Shown: positions 46,450-56,200 of the stretch, in pieces
Layout of the letters: each line of letters begins with the position of its first letter
Numbering within the stretch: the stretch's first letter is position 1
NCBI GenBank assembly: GCA_032622095.1
Contig: CP136064.1
Coordinates: 45,521,573 to 45,585,572 of the forward strand
Direction: 5' to 3'
DNA length: 64,000 bases
Source: Siphonodentalium dalli
Lineage: Eukaryota; Mollusca; Scaphopoda; Gadilida; Siphonodentaliidae
Translations under genes and position numbers: made by a program
The notes under the pieces: model-generated
The model's input: only the letters and a program-made list of their open reading frames with translations
Told to the model about the DNA's origin: nothing
Databases searched by the model: none

Positions 46450-46775
46450 CACGCTGATTGAGCGACGACGTAACAGGGTCAACGGCGGTTTAATCCACAG
46501 TATGGTAGCTTGCAGGATATGCATCTAAAAATAGAATTTGTCTATAAATTACCATAGAGATACATATGTCAGACGCTGATTGATGTAACAGGTCCAATGG
46601 ATTTTTTAATAGGCAGTAGGGTAGCATTTAAAAATAGAACATATACATGATCATAGTTACATATGTCACACGCTGATTGACGTAACAGGGCCAATGGATT
46701 TTAATAGGGGTAGCTTGCATCTAAAAATAGAACACATAAATTACCATAGAGTTACATATTTCATATAATAGAGTT
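46450..46775 (-). repeat. Tandem copies of the exon 2 start and acceptor
   Basis: CACGCTGATTGA...GGTAGCTTGCA...GCATCTAAAAATAGAA...ATTACCATAGAG occurs at about 46450-46560, degenerate at about 46565-46655 and again at about 46665-46765. The real acceptor (TATTTTTAG before 46524) and its exon edge are therefore present about three times. Confidence 0.8.
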
Positions 46776-48258
46776 CACTTTTCATTAATTTATTCTGTCA
46801 AATCACTAATTGTACTGAGTGTTGCATGATTGCCCATCGGTGCATGAAGGACACTGGCCAGCCGGTTGATAGTTTGTGCATTGATACGTCTTGTCCTGGC
46901 ATGCCTCAAAGTCGTAGAACATAAACTTCTTGACCGATTCCTTCTTGGGTTGCACTCTGATGAAACAGTTGTGACTACCGACGATCCATGCCTTACATTG
47001 GTTGCATTTCCATTCATAACATCTGTGTGGGTCTTTATCCATATCCCTGTTTCCCACAGCCACAACTTTAAAACAAGAGGTACACTTCCAGAATCGATCA
47101 CATAATGGTTTGTTACCGGTCTTGTGTCGTTCGAAACAGTCCATATAATTACACTTTTGATGGCATTTTAGACACGATAATGGTCCATTTTCGACGCAAT
47201 CCTTGTCTTTACATGTGAAACATATGTACTGGCATATATGTTTTTCGTTATGGTCATATGGAATTAAACATTTCTCACACCAATATGATGAATTGTGAAA
47301 TCCGCTGGGACTGTTTATGACGTCAAAGTGCTGATCGTGTAGATACAAATATATGTTTTTGTCATAGTTGGAAGATGCCCTGATGACTTTGTTTCCAGAG
47401 TCTGCAGATAACACGATGATGTTGATATGCCAGAAGTGCTCGTAGTGTTGAAGTTGTATCAATGAGCCGGGTTCATCGGTGGGTAATTCCAGCTCATTTA
47501 GTAGCGCGATGGCTGCGACTTTTTGGTGGTGGTGTGAAGACGTTTGGAGATGTATGTAGTAAGCATCCGAAAGGATGTGATGTTGTAAAAATATGTCCAG
47601 TCTAGATTTGGATGGATATGGTTCTTTCACTGAAGGCCATTCCTCATTAGGTACTTTATTTATATTGGCGACCGCGACGATAACTGATCTGGCCATACAC
47701 GTGACATCATCATTCTTGATGGCAACCGTAGATTTCTTTTTAAAAATGGAGGTAGGACCGTCGAAAACTTTGCCACCTTTTCCACCATTAGGGGCTTTTA
47801 TGGCACCGACAGTGACGATGAATGAATGGTCCAAATTAATGTTTTTGTGTGATGTTAAAACGTTGGTGATATGTTCCATTATTATTTGTGTGACGTCATT
47901 AGGTGGTTGAGTCGCTGGTGCATTAGTAGCCATTTGATCCATACTGGTGATGGGTGGTACCTGAATGAGTGCAGTGGCTTGTTGCGTAGGTACTATATAC
48001 TGAGGTTGAGTAGGCAACATATACAGAGGGTGTTGTTGAGTAGGCACCATATACTGCATTTGTTGGTAGGGTATGACAACTTGTTGTTGCGTCGGTTGTG
48101 TATAAAACACTTGTTGAAACTGTTGAGCTGTAGGTGGCACCGGTTGCTGATAGTTGACTATATACTGCAGGTTGTCTATTGTTAATGGAGTTGAGGGCGA
48201 ATTTTTCAGCACGGACACCGTTGAGGTACAAAGAGTAAGCCATATGTTGAGCCGCCAT

Positions 48259-48759
48259 ATTCTGGAAGTAAATGAGTAACTAATAAGAATGACAAAAAGG
48301 TGGTAGGACTTATATACGAAGTAAATACTATTTATAAACATTACCCACGCGTGATTGGTCCAATGGCATAACTTCTATTTTTAAAACAAAAGGCAGGTCC
48401 AAACACGTTACGAAATATGAGCTTTCATTGGCTAAATTCGTCCAATGGCGTAACTTCTATTTTTAAAACAAAAGGCATGTCTGAACACGTTACGGAAAAT
48501 GAGCTTTGATTGGCTAAATTCGTCCATTGGCGTAACTTCTATTTATAAAACAAAGGCATGTCTGAACACGTTACGAAAAATTAGCTTTGATTGGCTAAAG
48601 TATGATGGTACAATGTATATTTTTAGACATTACTCACACACGACTTGTCGAAACATGTAAGTTCTATTTTTAAACAAAGGGATTTGATTGGCTAATATTA
48701 TGTATAAATAAGAGACATTTTGAACGAGGGTGTCATTAATCGAAAAACATTCGGGAAAC
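48259..48759. promoter_or_regulatory. Divergent promoter region with CCAAT-bearing 82-bp repeats
   Basis: It lies between the polymerase (minus) and PC4-like (plus) genes. Minus-strand TATATAAG at 48309-48316 is about 50 bases before the polymerase ATG. Plus-strand TGTATAAATAAG at 48701-48712 is about 50 bases before the PC4 ATG. Between them a repeat of about 82 bp (ACTTCTATTTTTAAAAC at 48371, 48453 and 48535, plus a degenerate copy) carries CCAAT or ATTGG in every unit. The layout is that of a bidirectional promoter with repeated upstream elements. Confidence 0.6.
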
Positions 48760-49233
48760 ATGGAACTCTATAAACATCAAATCGGGAACCAGAAATTCGT
48801 AACTGTCAATGACTTCAAAGGCGAAACGAAAATACATATAAGAAGATTTAATGACGGAATATTTCCTGACAAGTACGACGTTGCTTTGGACCGAGATGAA
48901 TGGTACAATATGAATTCTTTCTTAGATGACAAAGAAGCTATATCAGAGAAACGTTCTGTAGAATACCATATAGGGAGTGACTGGTACCTGTGCTACTCGA
49001 GTGACTATGAACTAGTACACGTGAGAAGATTCTATAAAAATGATGCTGAAATGAGACCATCTAAGCAGGGATTTATTTTAAGTGAGACTGAATCTGACAT
49101 TATAAGTTCCATCAAGAATGACAGTTTGAACGCTATTCCAGGATGGGACTGTTTCGTGCCTTGCTCATTTTCACACGGAAATCAAGAAGGATCTATGATT
49201 TGTACAAAATGTTGTGGTTCTATGGCTGAATAA
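48760..49233 (+). CDS. Protein with two PC4-like domains and a Cys cluster
   Basis: 157 codons from ATG 48760 (chosen over an upstream GTG because the TATA box is at about 48703). Residues about 7-55 carry IGNQKFVTVNDFKGETKIHI followed by R-R-F, the signature strand of the PC4/SUB1 single-strand-DNA-binding coactivator domain, then P-x-K and an acidic-aromatic DEWYNM helix. Residues about 70-125 repeat the fold: YHIGSDWYLCYSS, ELVHVRRFYKND, MRPSKQGFIL. The end has DCFVPC and MICTKCC, a possible zinc site. PC4 proteins bind single-stranded DNA and assist RNA polymerase II. Intact; AATAAA overlaps the stop codon. Confidence 0.83.
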   Translation: MELYKHQIGNQKFVTVNDFKGETKIHIRRFNDGIFPDKYDVALDRDEWYNMNSFLDDKEAISEKRSVEYHIGSDWYLCYSSDYELVHVRRFYKNDAEMRPSKQGFILSETESDIISSIKNDSLNAIPGWDCFVPCSFSHGNQEGSMICTKCCGSMAE

Positions 49234-49486
49234 ATATATATATATTTATATATATATATATATGTTATTTTTGTATTATTGTGATACCCATTCGTTTTTA
49301 AAATGTCCCCCTAAACATGTGACACGACAGCACGTAAGTCTATAATTAGAATGATGTGGAATGAGGTATAATATACAATACTAAAGTATGGGGTACTGTT
49401 GACACGCTCCTAAAGTATTGAATTTATTGCCAAGTTGAATAAACCAACTTGCACATTGTCACTTTATATATTTTATTTTAGTTTAA

Positions 49487-50078
49487 AGGGGTACTGTACG
49501 CCATTTTCAATAAATTCCCGGTGATAACAACGATCTATTATCGATACTATATAGAAATATAAGTAATTTGAGTCGAAGATGTATTCTGTAAACGCTCAGG
49601 TTAATAGGCTATCTTAAAATTTAATAATTTAAAAGTTAATAATTTAATATAAATTGATTTTATGGCTCCAGCCATAAAATGGCGTCTCTTAAAATTGGAA
49701 TTCCCGTGTACAAAACGTAATCAAATTATAATTGAGGGATACTGGATTAATAAAACAATTGCACACACGATCGTTTGAAACATTAGGCTTATACGGGGAG
49801 AAAACCCAAGCCACTCATTGACTAGTGACCATACACTAACTTAAATGAGTATATGGGACTGCTAAGCATATAATATAATGTTTATTTGATTAATTTGGTT
49901 GAAAACTGTACAAAAATTACTCGACAACGACAATTTGTATTTTTGCATTCCGGTAAATTTGCCATCCGTAACAATACTTCGTACTCAACAGACTTTAAAA
50001 AAATGGAAAAGTTGTTACCTTATTCTCCGACTCGGGGATTATAGAAACCAACAACAACATCTTGGGTACAGTACCCCT
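49487..50078. mobile_element. TTAA-flanked MITE, 592 bp, inside the Polinton
   Basis: Ends AGGGGTACTGTAC and GTACAGTACCCCT, flanked by TTAA at 49483-49486 and 50079-50082. No ORF. The termini resemble, but are not the same as, the MITE at 2786-3265 (AGGTACTC). It inserted after the Polinton. Confidence 0.82.
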
Positions 50079-51820
50079 TTAATACATTTAATAGCGGTTA
50101 TATTAATACATTGTACTAATGCGAGATAACAAGACATATAGAAAATGTTTTTGGACTCGTTTTCATATCGACTGGCCCTTAATAGGTGGAGAGGCCACTT
50201 ATGAATAAACATTAGGTACATTGAGTCTAATGGACCTCAGTCAATGCTAGTTCGGATCGCATGACAACCATATATGGGAACCACCATTTCTGGACTCGTT
50301 TTCATATAGACTGGCCCTTAATTGGTGGAGAGGCCCCTAACCGATGAACATCAGGTACATTGGGTCTAATTGGGTGGAGTGGCCTTGCACCGATAAAACT
50401 GAGACGAGGCAAGTTCAAATGACCATATATATGAGAACCACACGAGAACCATGACGGATTCGTTTTTATATAGACTGGCCCTTAATTGGTGGAGAGGCCC
50501 CTAAACTATGAACATCATGTAAATTTTAATCGGGTGGAGTGGCCCTTCAATGATAAAAATCATACGAGGCAAGTTCAAATGAGGACCATATATATGAGAA
50601 CCACACTAGACACATATATTAGAATCGCCCCATGCCTTATACAAAACACTATAGCAACAGCGAAACACAACCAAATTGATACGTTTAATTGCTCCAAATT
50701 TGTCCCAGTGATTTATGATAAAACTCATACGAGGAAAGTTCAAATAAGGACCATATATATGAGAACCACACTAGACACATATATTAGAATCGCCCCACGA
50801 CTTATACAAAACACTATGGTGACAGCGAAACTGATACTTTTAATTGCTTCAAATTTGTTAGTCAACAGCCCAGTGATTTATGAGAAAATTATGAACGGAT
50901 GAAGTGGGCCCATAGTAACAGTTTATTTAAAGCACTTCCGTTACGGGTCATTGAGGCATTAAAAGGACTTCAAAGGTCTATAAGTGTAATATTTTGGCGG
51001 GCTTTTTAAGTGGCATATAGGGGGTGTATTCATCTTTGATGTCACAAGGAACATGAACACGTGTAAATATTCAAGGATGGCAATACAGGGAGATAATGTG
51101 TAGATGGAGCGATTAGGAATGATTATGGAATACATATATCACATTTGTAGAGCTTGCTAACGGTACAAAGTACCAAGATGGATACTGGCATATGGAAAAT
51201 CGTTCAAATTCTATAGAACGCATATGGAAGTGATACAAAAATACAATGTGTTCTTGTTATGGAGAGCGTACTAACGGGTTTAGTGATAGAAAGAGTATAT
51301 AGGCATATGGAAAATAAAAATTCTATAGAACCCATCTGAAGGTGGGAGAGGCCCGTAACCGATGAACATAAGGTACATTTAATAGGGTGGAGTGGCCCTT
51401 AACTGATGAAACTCAGATGCGGCAAGTTCAAATGAGGTCCATATATGAGAACCCAAATGTGAGACCATGAGACCCATATATTAGAATCACCCCATGCCTT
51501 ACCCCGAAACAAACACCATGGTGACAGCGAAATGAAGCTTCAGACAAATGGTGTTTATAATTGCTCCAAATTTCAGCCAACAAGGGGCTCTATAACGAAA
51601 TTTATGGGCGGATGAAGTTTCCACATAGATATGTGCCACATGATGGAGCTGCTGCCTAATGTGCACTAATTGACCTCAGTCAATGCTAGTTCAGACTATA
51701 TGAGAGCCATATATGAGAGCCATCAAACAAATGATAACCATATATGAGGGGGTGTGGGGTTCTAACTTTAGATTGTTTTTGGAGGCCCTAAAAAGGGCCG
51801 TTTTCTTTCTTTGTTTCTTT

Positions 51821-52138
51821 TCAAGGGTCAAAATAGTGGCACGATTCATAACCGAAATAGTGTTTATCAGGATCAATATCCTGAACATACTGTTCATATT
51901 GAATATCCCAGTTAACTTCGGGTACATGATCATTCATAACGTCATCAATCTCCAGGCCTTCATCTTCTATTTCTTCATCTATCAGGCCTTCATCTACACG
52001 TACATCAATCTGCATATCTTCATTATCAATTTCGGGTTCATTCAAAACGTCGTTTGTTTCCATCACTTCATCTATAACAGATACACGTACATAAATGAGC
52101 TCAGCCTGTTCACAATTTTGTTCTGCCTGGACATTCAT
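51821..52138 (-). CDS. Acidic Polinton protein, 105 aa
   Basis: ORF from ATG 52138 to TGA 51821, unbroken. The central part is strongly acidic (NEPEIDNEDMQIDVRVDEGL, IDEEIEDEGLEIDDVM), and the end is aromatic (DKHYFGYESCHYFDP). No domain recognised. TATATAAG at 52173-52180 lies about 35 bases upstream on the same strand, matching the polymerase-gene TATA box. Acidic composition could suit a transcription activator or DNA-mimic; this is inference only. Open reading despite degenerate surroundings suggests a real gene. Confidence 0.5.
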   Translation of the reverse strand: MNVQAEQNCEQAELIYVRVSVIDEVMETNDVLNEPEIDNEDMQIDVRVDEGLIDEEIEDEGLEIDDVMNDHVPEVNWDIQYEQYVQDIDPDKHYFGYESCHYFDP

Positions 52139-52172
52139 TTTTAAGCCAAATGAATGAGTGTAAACCAAATGT

Positions 52173-52180
52173 CTTATATA
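52173..52180 (-). promoter_or_regulatory. TATATAAG box before the acidic ORF
   Basis: Exact copy of the 8-mer upstream of the polymerase gene (48309-48316), about 35 bases before the ATG, so the transcript would have a very short leader. Confidence 0.45.
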
Positions 52181-52639
52181 TGACCAGGTTCTTGATGCTG
52201 ATAAAGTGTCCCTTTCATTATTGTTACGATGTGAAGTGGGCTAGTCCATACTCGTAATAACAGTTTCACTGGCCAGTGTCACTTAGAAACAATCTTACGG
52301 GTCATTGTGACATACAAAGGACTTCAAAGGGAAGTCTATAATATAAGTGTAAGGATGTACTCCCATGAGAGGGGGGATAAGTGTTACAGTCAATGGAGCG
52401 ATTAGGAATGCGGAAAGTAAATTATAGAATACAAGATGTGAAGAGACATATATGACTTGTGTAGAGCTTGCTAACGGATTTAGTCATAGAAAGAGTAACA
52501 TCCAAGATGGATGCAGGCAGCCATGTTTATTTATGGAAAATCGTTCAAATTCTATAGAGCGCATTTGGAGATGCTACTAAATAGGGAATTGTTCAGAAAC
52601 TTGGAGATGAAAGTGGATATTCGAAGATTATGAGGGATT

Positions 52640-53294
52640 AGAAGCTGTAAGAAAAAGAAGGGCAAAGGAAAACAGGAAGTGGTAGAGAAAAACGAAGGAG
52701 TGCAAAAGCACAATAAATAATAAAGAAAAAAAATGGAAGATAATGTGTTATGGATTTGTATTCACATATTTGTGATATACTTCTTGAGGTATAGTACTTC
52801 GATGTCTGTATTGAGATGTTTCCTCTCCACAAATATGTGTATAAAATGATGAAAGGCATGAGAAAATATAGTACTATAGTATGTTGACAAATGAAACGAT
52901 ATTACTTATTTGGATTTTCGTGTAGGTATTTAAGTACATAGGCGGAGTTAATAGCCAATTTTCACAGGGTTTGTCATACATATGAAGTGTAAAACACTTT
53001 GACGGCCGATAGATATATTTAGAGTGATACAGTACTCTTGAACACGTATATATACAATGGATGTGTTTATAAATTTTGCTTTGGATGGTTGACAATATAT
53101 ACAAACATGTAATTTTGTGAGCGAAAATGTTAGCAACACACGCATCTTGATATATATATACTCTGAAAAAGTTGATTGAATAATTGGTCATTTGTGGGAT
53201 GACAATGGCCGAGAGTTCACATCGAGTGATGAATGAATTACCTGTACAATTAGGACTAATAATTACCTGTTGGGGTTTCCGTGGATTCCCTGTG
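52640..53294. other. Noncoding Polinton DNA
   Basis: AT-rich sequence with no ORF or repeat I can support, ending at the foldback element. Confidence 0.4.
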
Positions 53295-53297
53295 TAA

Positions 53298-56200
53298 TAG
53301 TCCAGGAGATATTGGTCGACCTCTTCACCCCCCCCCCCCAGGACTTAACTTCACCCCAATAATTTTCTTCCTTAAGGTCTCTTCTAATTTTTTTCACTTG
53401 TTAACAAGAAAAATAAGTGGCCGCAGAGACTCCAGACAAGATGGCGTCCATCATGGCGGCCATTTTTATTAAATGCACCAGGTCTCTTTGATCGCCATTA
53501 TAGTAAAGATGATAGCACATGCGGTCTTGTTTTCCGCTCGATTCGTTATGCTAATATACAACCCTTACAAACTAGCCAAAAATCCGACCCAAGAATCCAA
53601 TATGGCGGCCAAGATGGCCGCCGAAATGTGAAAATATGCTATTTTTCTGACATGTTACCACCTTTCGTTTGTCTCTGTGGGAAAATGTTAGAATGTTTGC
53701 GTCATGTTATATATTTATCATATAGAGGAGTCATTGGTGAATACATGGGGACCATAATATGCATTCATTGCGGGATATTTTTGTCCGATATCACGTTTTC
53801 CCAAATGCCGGTATCATAGGTCAAAGCCTAATATCCGTTAATAACGCGATGTTATGTTTCGAACAATGAATGTTATTGCTATTATAACAACACGCATGCA
53901 TATATATTTGCAGGAGATACCCGACCTAGGATTCCTCTTATACCAGAGTTGAGGAATATTTACCCAAATCCAAGATGGCGGCCAAAATGGTCACCAGAAA
54001 TAAAAAATCGCCGAAAATCGCCGATTTTAACATCAGTGAGCATTATTGTCATGACAACTCCACACCTGCTTACTATTGTAAGTTGGGAACACTTAGGCGA
54101 AGAACTTTCCTTGTACCATATCCAAATAAAAGTCCCCCAAATCCAAAATGGCGCCCATAATGGCGGACAGATTTTGAAAAATCACAGAAATTCCTTCATA
54201 TTCACATCATTGGGCATTATTGTCGAGACAACTCCATCCATGCGTACAGTTGAGTTGGAAATACTGAGGTGAAGTAATTACCTTACATCTCATGCAAGAA
54301 ATGGTTTTCCAAATCGAAGATGGCGGCCAAAATGGCGACCGAAATTTGAAAACAAGTCTACATTACTTTACTTTCTTAGGATGGGCGTTATTGTTTCGCG
54401 ATTTCTACCCACCATTACATGTTGATATGTATGAATTATTAATTAGGGTTTGGCAAGTGATACTCACAGTTAATATGGCGGCCAACTGGCGGGCAGAAAT
54501 TGAAAAGAAGCCGATATTATCACATACTAATTTCAACTTTTTGTCATAATATTGATTTGTATAAACGAAACGGTACATAATATAAACCATATATTAGTTC
54601 CAATGTAAGTCGTAGCCTTTTGGAAGGATGAAAACCCACAATCGCAATGTGGCATTTCAAAATCCATTCTCCACTAAGGCCTCATACTGGCCGTAACCGT
54701 ATATAGGTGCGCCGAATAGTCATATTATGACTTCCAAGAATCAAAACAACAGTACCTGAGCTTATTCTGAATTGCCACATTCAGCATTATCTAGACTCGT
54801 TTCCGTCTCTTCGTCAGATTAATCTTCTCACTCACAACAACAGTTCACTGATCTTCTTTTTAGGAGTGTGCCACTAATCGGAATGTTTCAAACAATACAT
54901 ATGCCGGTGTCCAGCTCACGTGTTGGTTTCGAAAGCTTGGAATTCTTAGCGAGCTTCATTCGTGGTATAGCTTATGGTATAATTCAGATGCTACATATGG
55001 GGTATACGCGTCATCCTTTGCGATACACTATACAGGTATTCGGTCGATGCGTATACTAGCTTTCAGAAGGACCTATCTATCTGCGTATTGTCAGCTTTGG
55101 TGACCTAATGGGGTTAACAACGTGTACACCTGGTGATCTTCCCAAAGAGCCACTTCTCAATATATGGTTCATCAATTCACATACTCATCTAATGCACTGA
55201 CGTACCCGGACAACTTCTGTATATGGCTTCGAATGTTGAAAGCCCGACATTTGACGGATGCATTTCTGCTGTAGAAGACCATAATGCATAATTTTCCCAA
55301 ACGCCGTGAACATGATCATAAGAACCAGCTTGTTGGCGTCCAGCAATCGTCTCACCGAACAGATCCAAGCAGATGATAACAATACACACGGTGCTAGTTT
55401 GTGGGTATGTGTCATGATAGTGGAAATGAAATTGGACCATGACTGCACCGCCCCTTATTTTGTTATGTTTTAGATTCAGACAGGATCTCATGTGTGGCTT
55501 TGCTTTCCTTGAATGCTAAGATTGCATGTCCCCATCCGTTTGGAAGCCGTTCTTAAACAACTGGACCAGGAGTATGCCATTGGCTACTGATGTATAAGCC
55601 CCACCAAGACTGGGGTGTAGTCTTAAAGGCGATACCTTTGATAGTTGGTTGATATGTCATACTCACGCTGGGTGGTATGGTTCAAGAAAGTACAAATGCC
55701 ATCAACAAAAGGGTGAAATGTTCAACGCGAAGAACATCCAGAGGAATGTTACGTTGATGAGCTCTTGCATTCAGTTCAACAAACGTTGGTACACCAAGTG
55801 ATTTCTTGGTAACATCACCAATGCGACCATTTTCCTGCATGAGACATTAACTACTATATTCTAAAGTTATATATATAAAGCTATATGATAATAAAGGTCG
55901 CGTTCCCCAACGGCCACAGCCATTGCCATCGAGACTGTAAATTGTTCTTTAAATACATAGTAAAATAAATGCACCAGAGTTCCTGACATTTTCTTGAATA
56001 ATACCGCCCACATACTGACACTAACCCCGAGAGAGGATAACAAAACACGCATACATTCATGCTATAAAGACATTATCCTTTAGTCCATCCGACTGTTTTG
56101 AGGGAGGCTAGCATATTATTATCCAGACAAAAGTGTACGTAGTTGAATCAGAAAGGCTTCGAAACGGATGTGGAAATACAATCTTACCACACCAAATAAA

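Larger units (their letters stand above)
42772..48258 (-). pseudogene. Protein-primed family B DNA polymerase, about 10 exons, disrupted
   Basis: Exon blocks by splice signals and homology: E1 48258-about 46800 (Q-rich N-terminus, Cys/His fingers, ExoI FMFYDFEACQD); E2 46217-46524 (Cys cluster, ExoII AHNSKG); E3 45840-46032; E4 44846-45761 (CRSDVDIL, FEYNGCAFHGC); E5 from 44734 (RTNVCNLYYN); E6 44535-44668 (LPPRGLYHAVLP); E7 44154-44396; E8 43666-43830 (SGWPDWC, LMLN); E9 43255-43544 (FWGKFGERLN, LYFDT); E10 42772-43032 (DDYLGDFTDEL, PKNYCYR). Junction phases fit at E6/7, E7/8 and E8/9. Lesions: stops in E2 and E4 (two), several frameshifts, motif A (DxxSLYP) missing after E5, a 2-base loss in the YxDTDS motif, and an AT instead of GT donor at E2. 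Confidence 0.88.
50150..52620. repeat. Diverged direct duplications in the Polinton right half
   Basis: Units of about 130-180 bp with AGACTGGCCCTTAATTGGTGG...GAGGCCCCTAA recur at about 50165, 50305 and 50475. Longer blocks (TGGAGCGATTAGGAATG...GTAGAGCTTGCTAACGG...GAAAATCGTTCAAATTCTATAGA) recur at about 51105 and 52400. TGACCTCAGTCAATGCTAGTTC is at about 50233 and 51670. Apart from the acidic ORF I see no gene here. Confidence 0.7.

Noticed and set aside
47871-48185. Plus-strand ORFs opposite the polymerase N-terminus, and the alternative minus-strand frame 47923-48258
   Set aside because: Shadows of a Gln/Thr-rich repeat-like coding region. Only the first about 20 residues of 47923-48258 (from ATG 48258) look like the true start of the polymerase.
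36644-53297. Adenain-type cysteine protease expected in Polintons
   Set aside because: Both strands were read for the His, Asp/Glu and Cys blocks and none was found; it is lost or beyond recognition.
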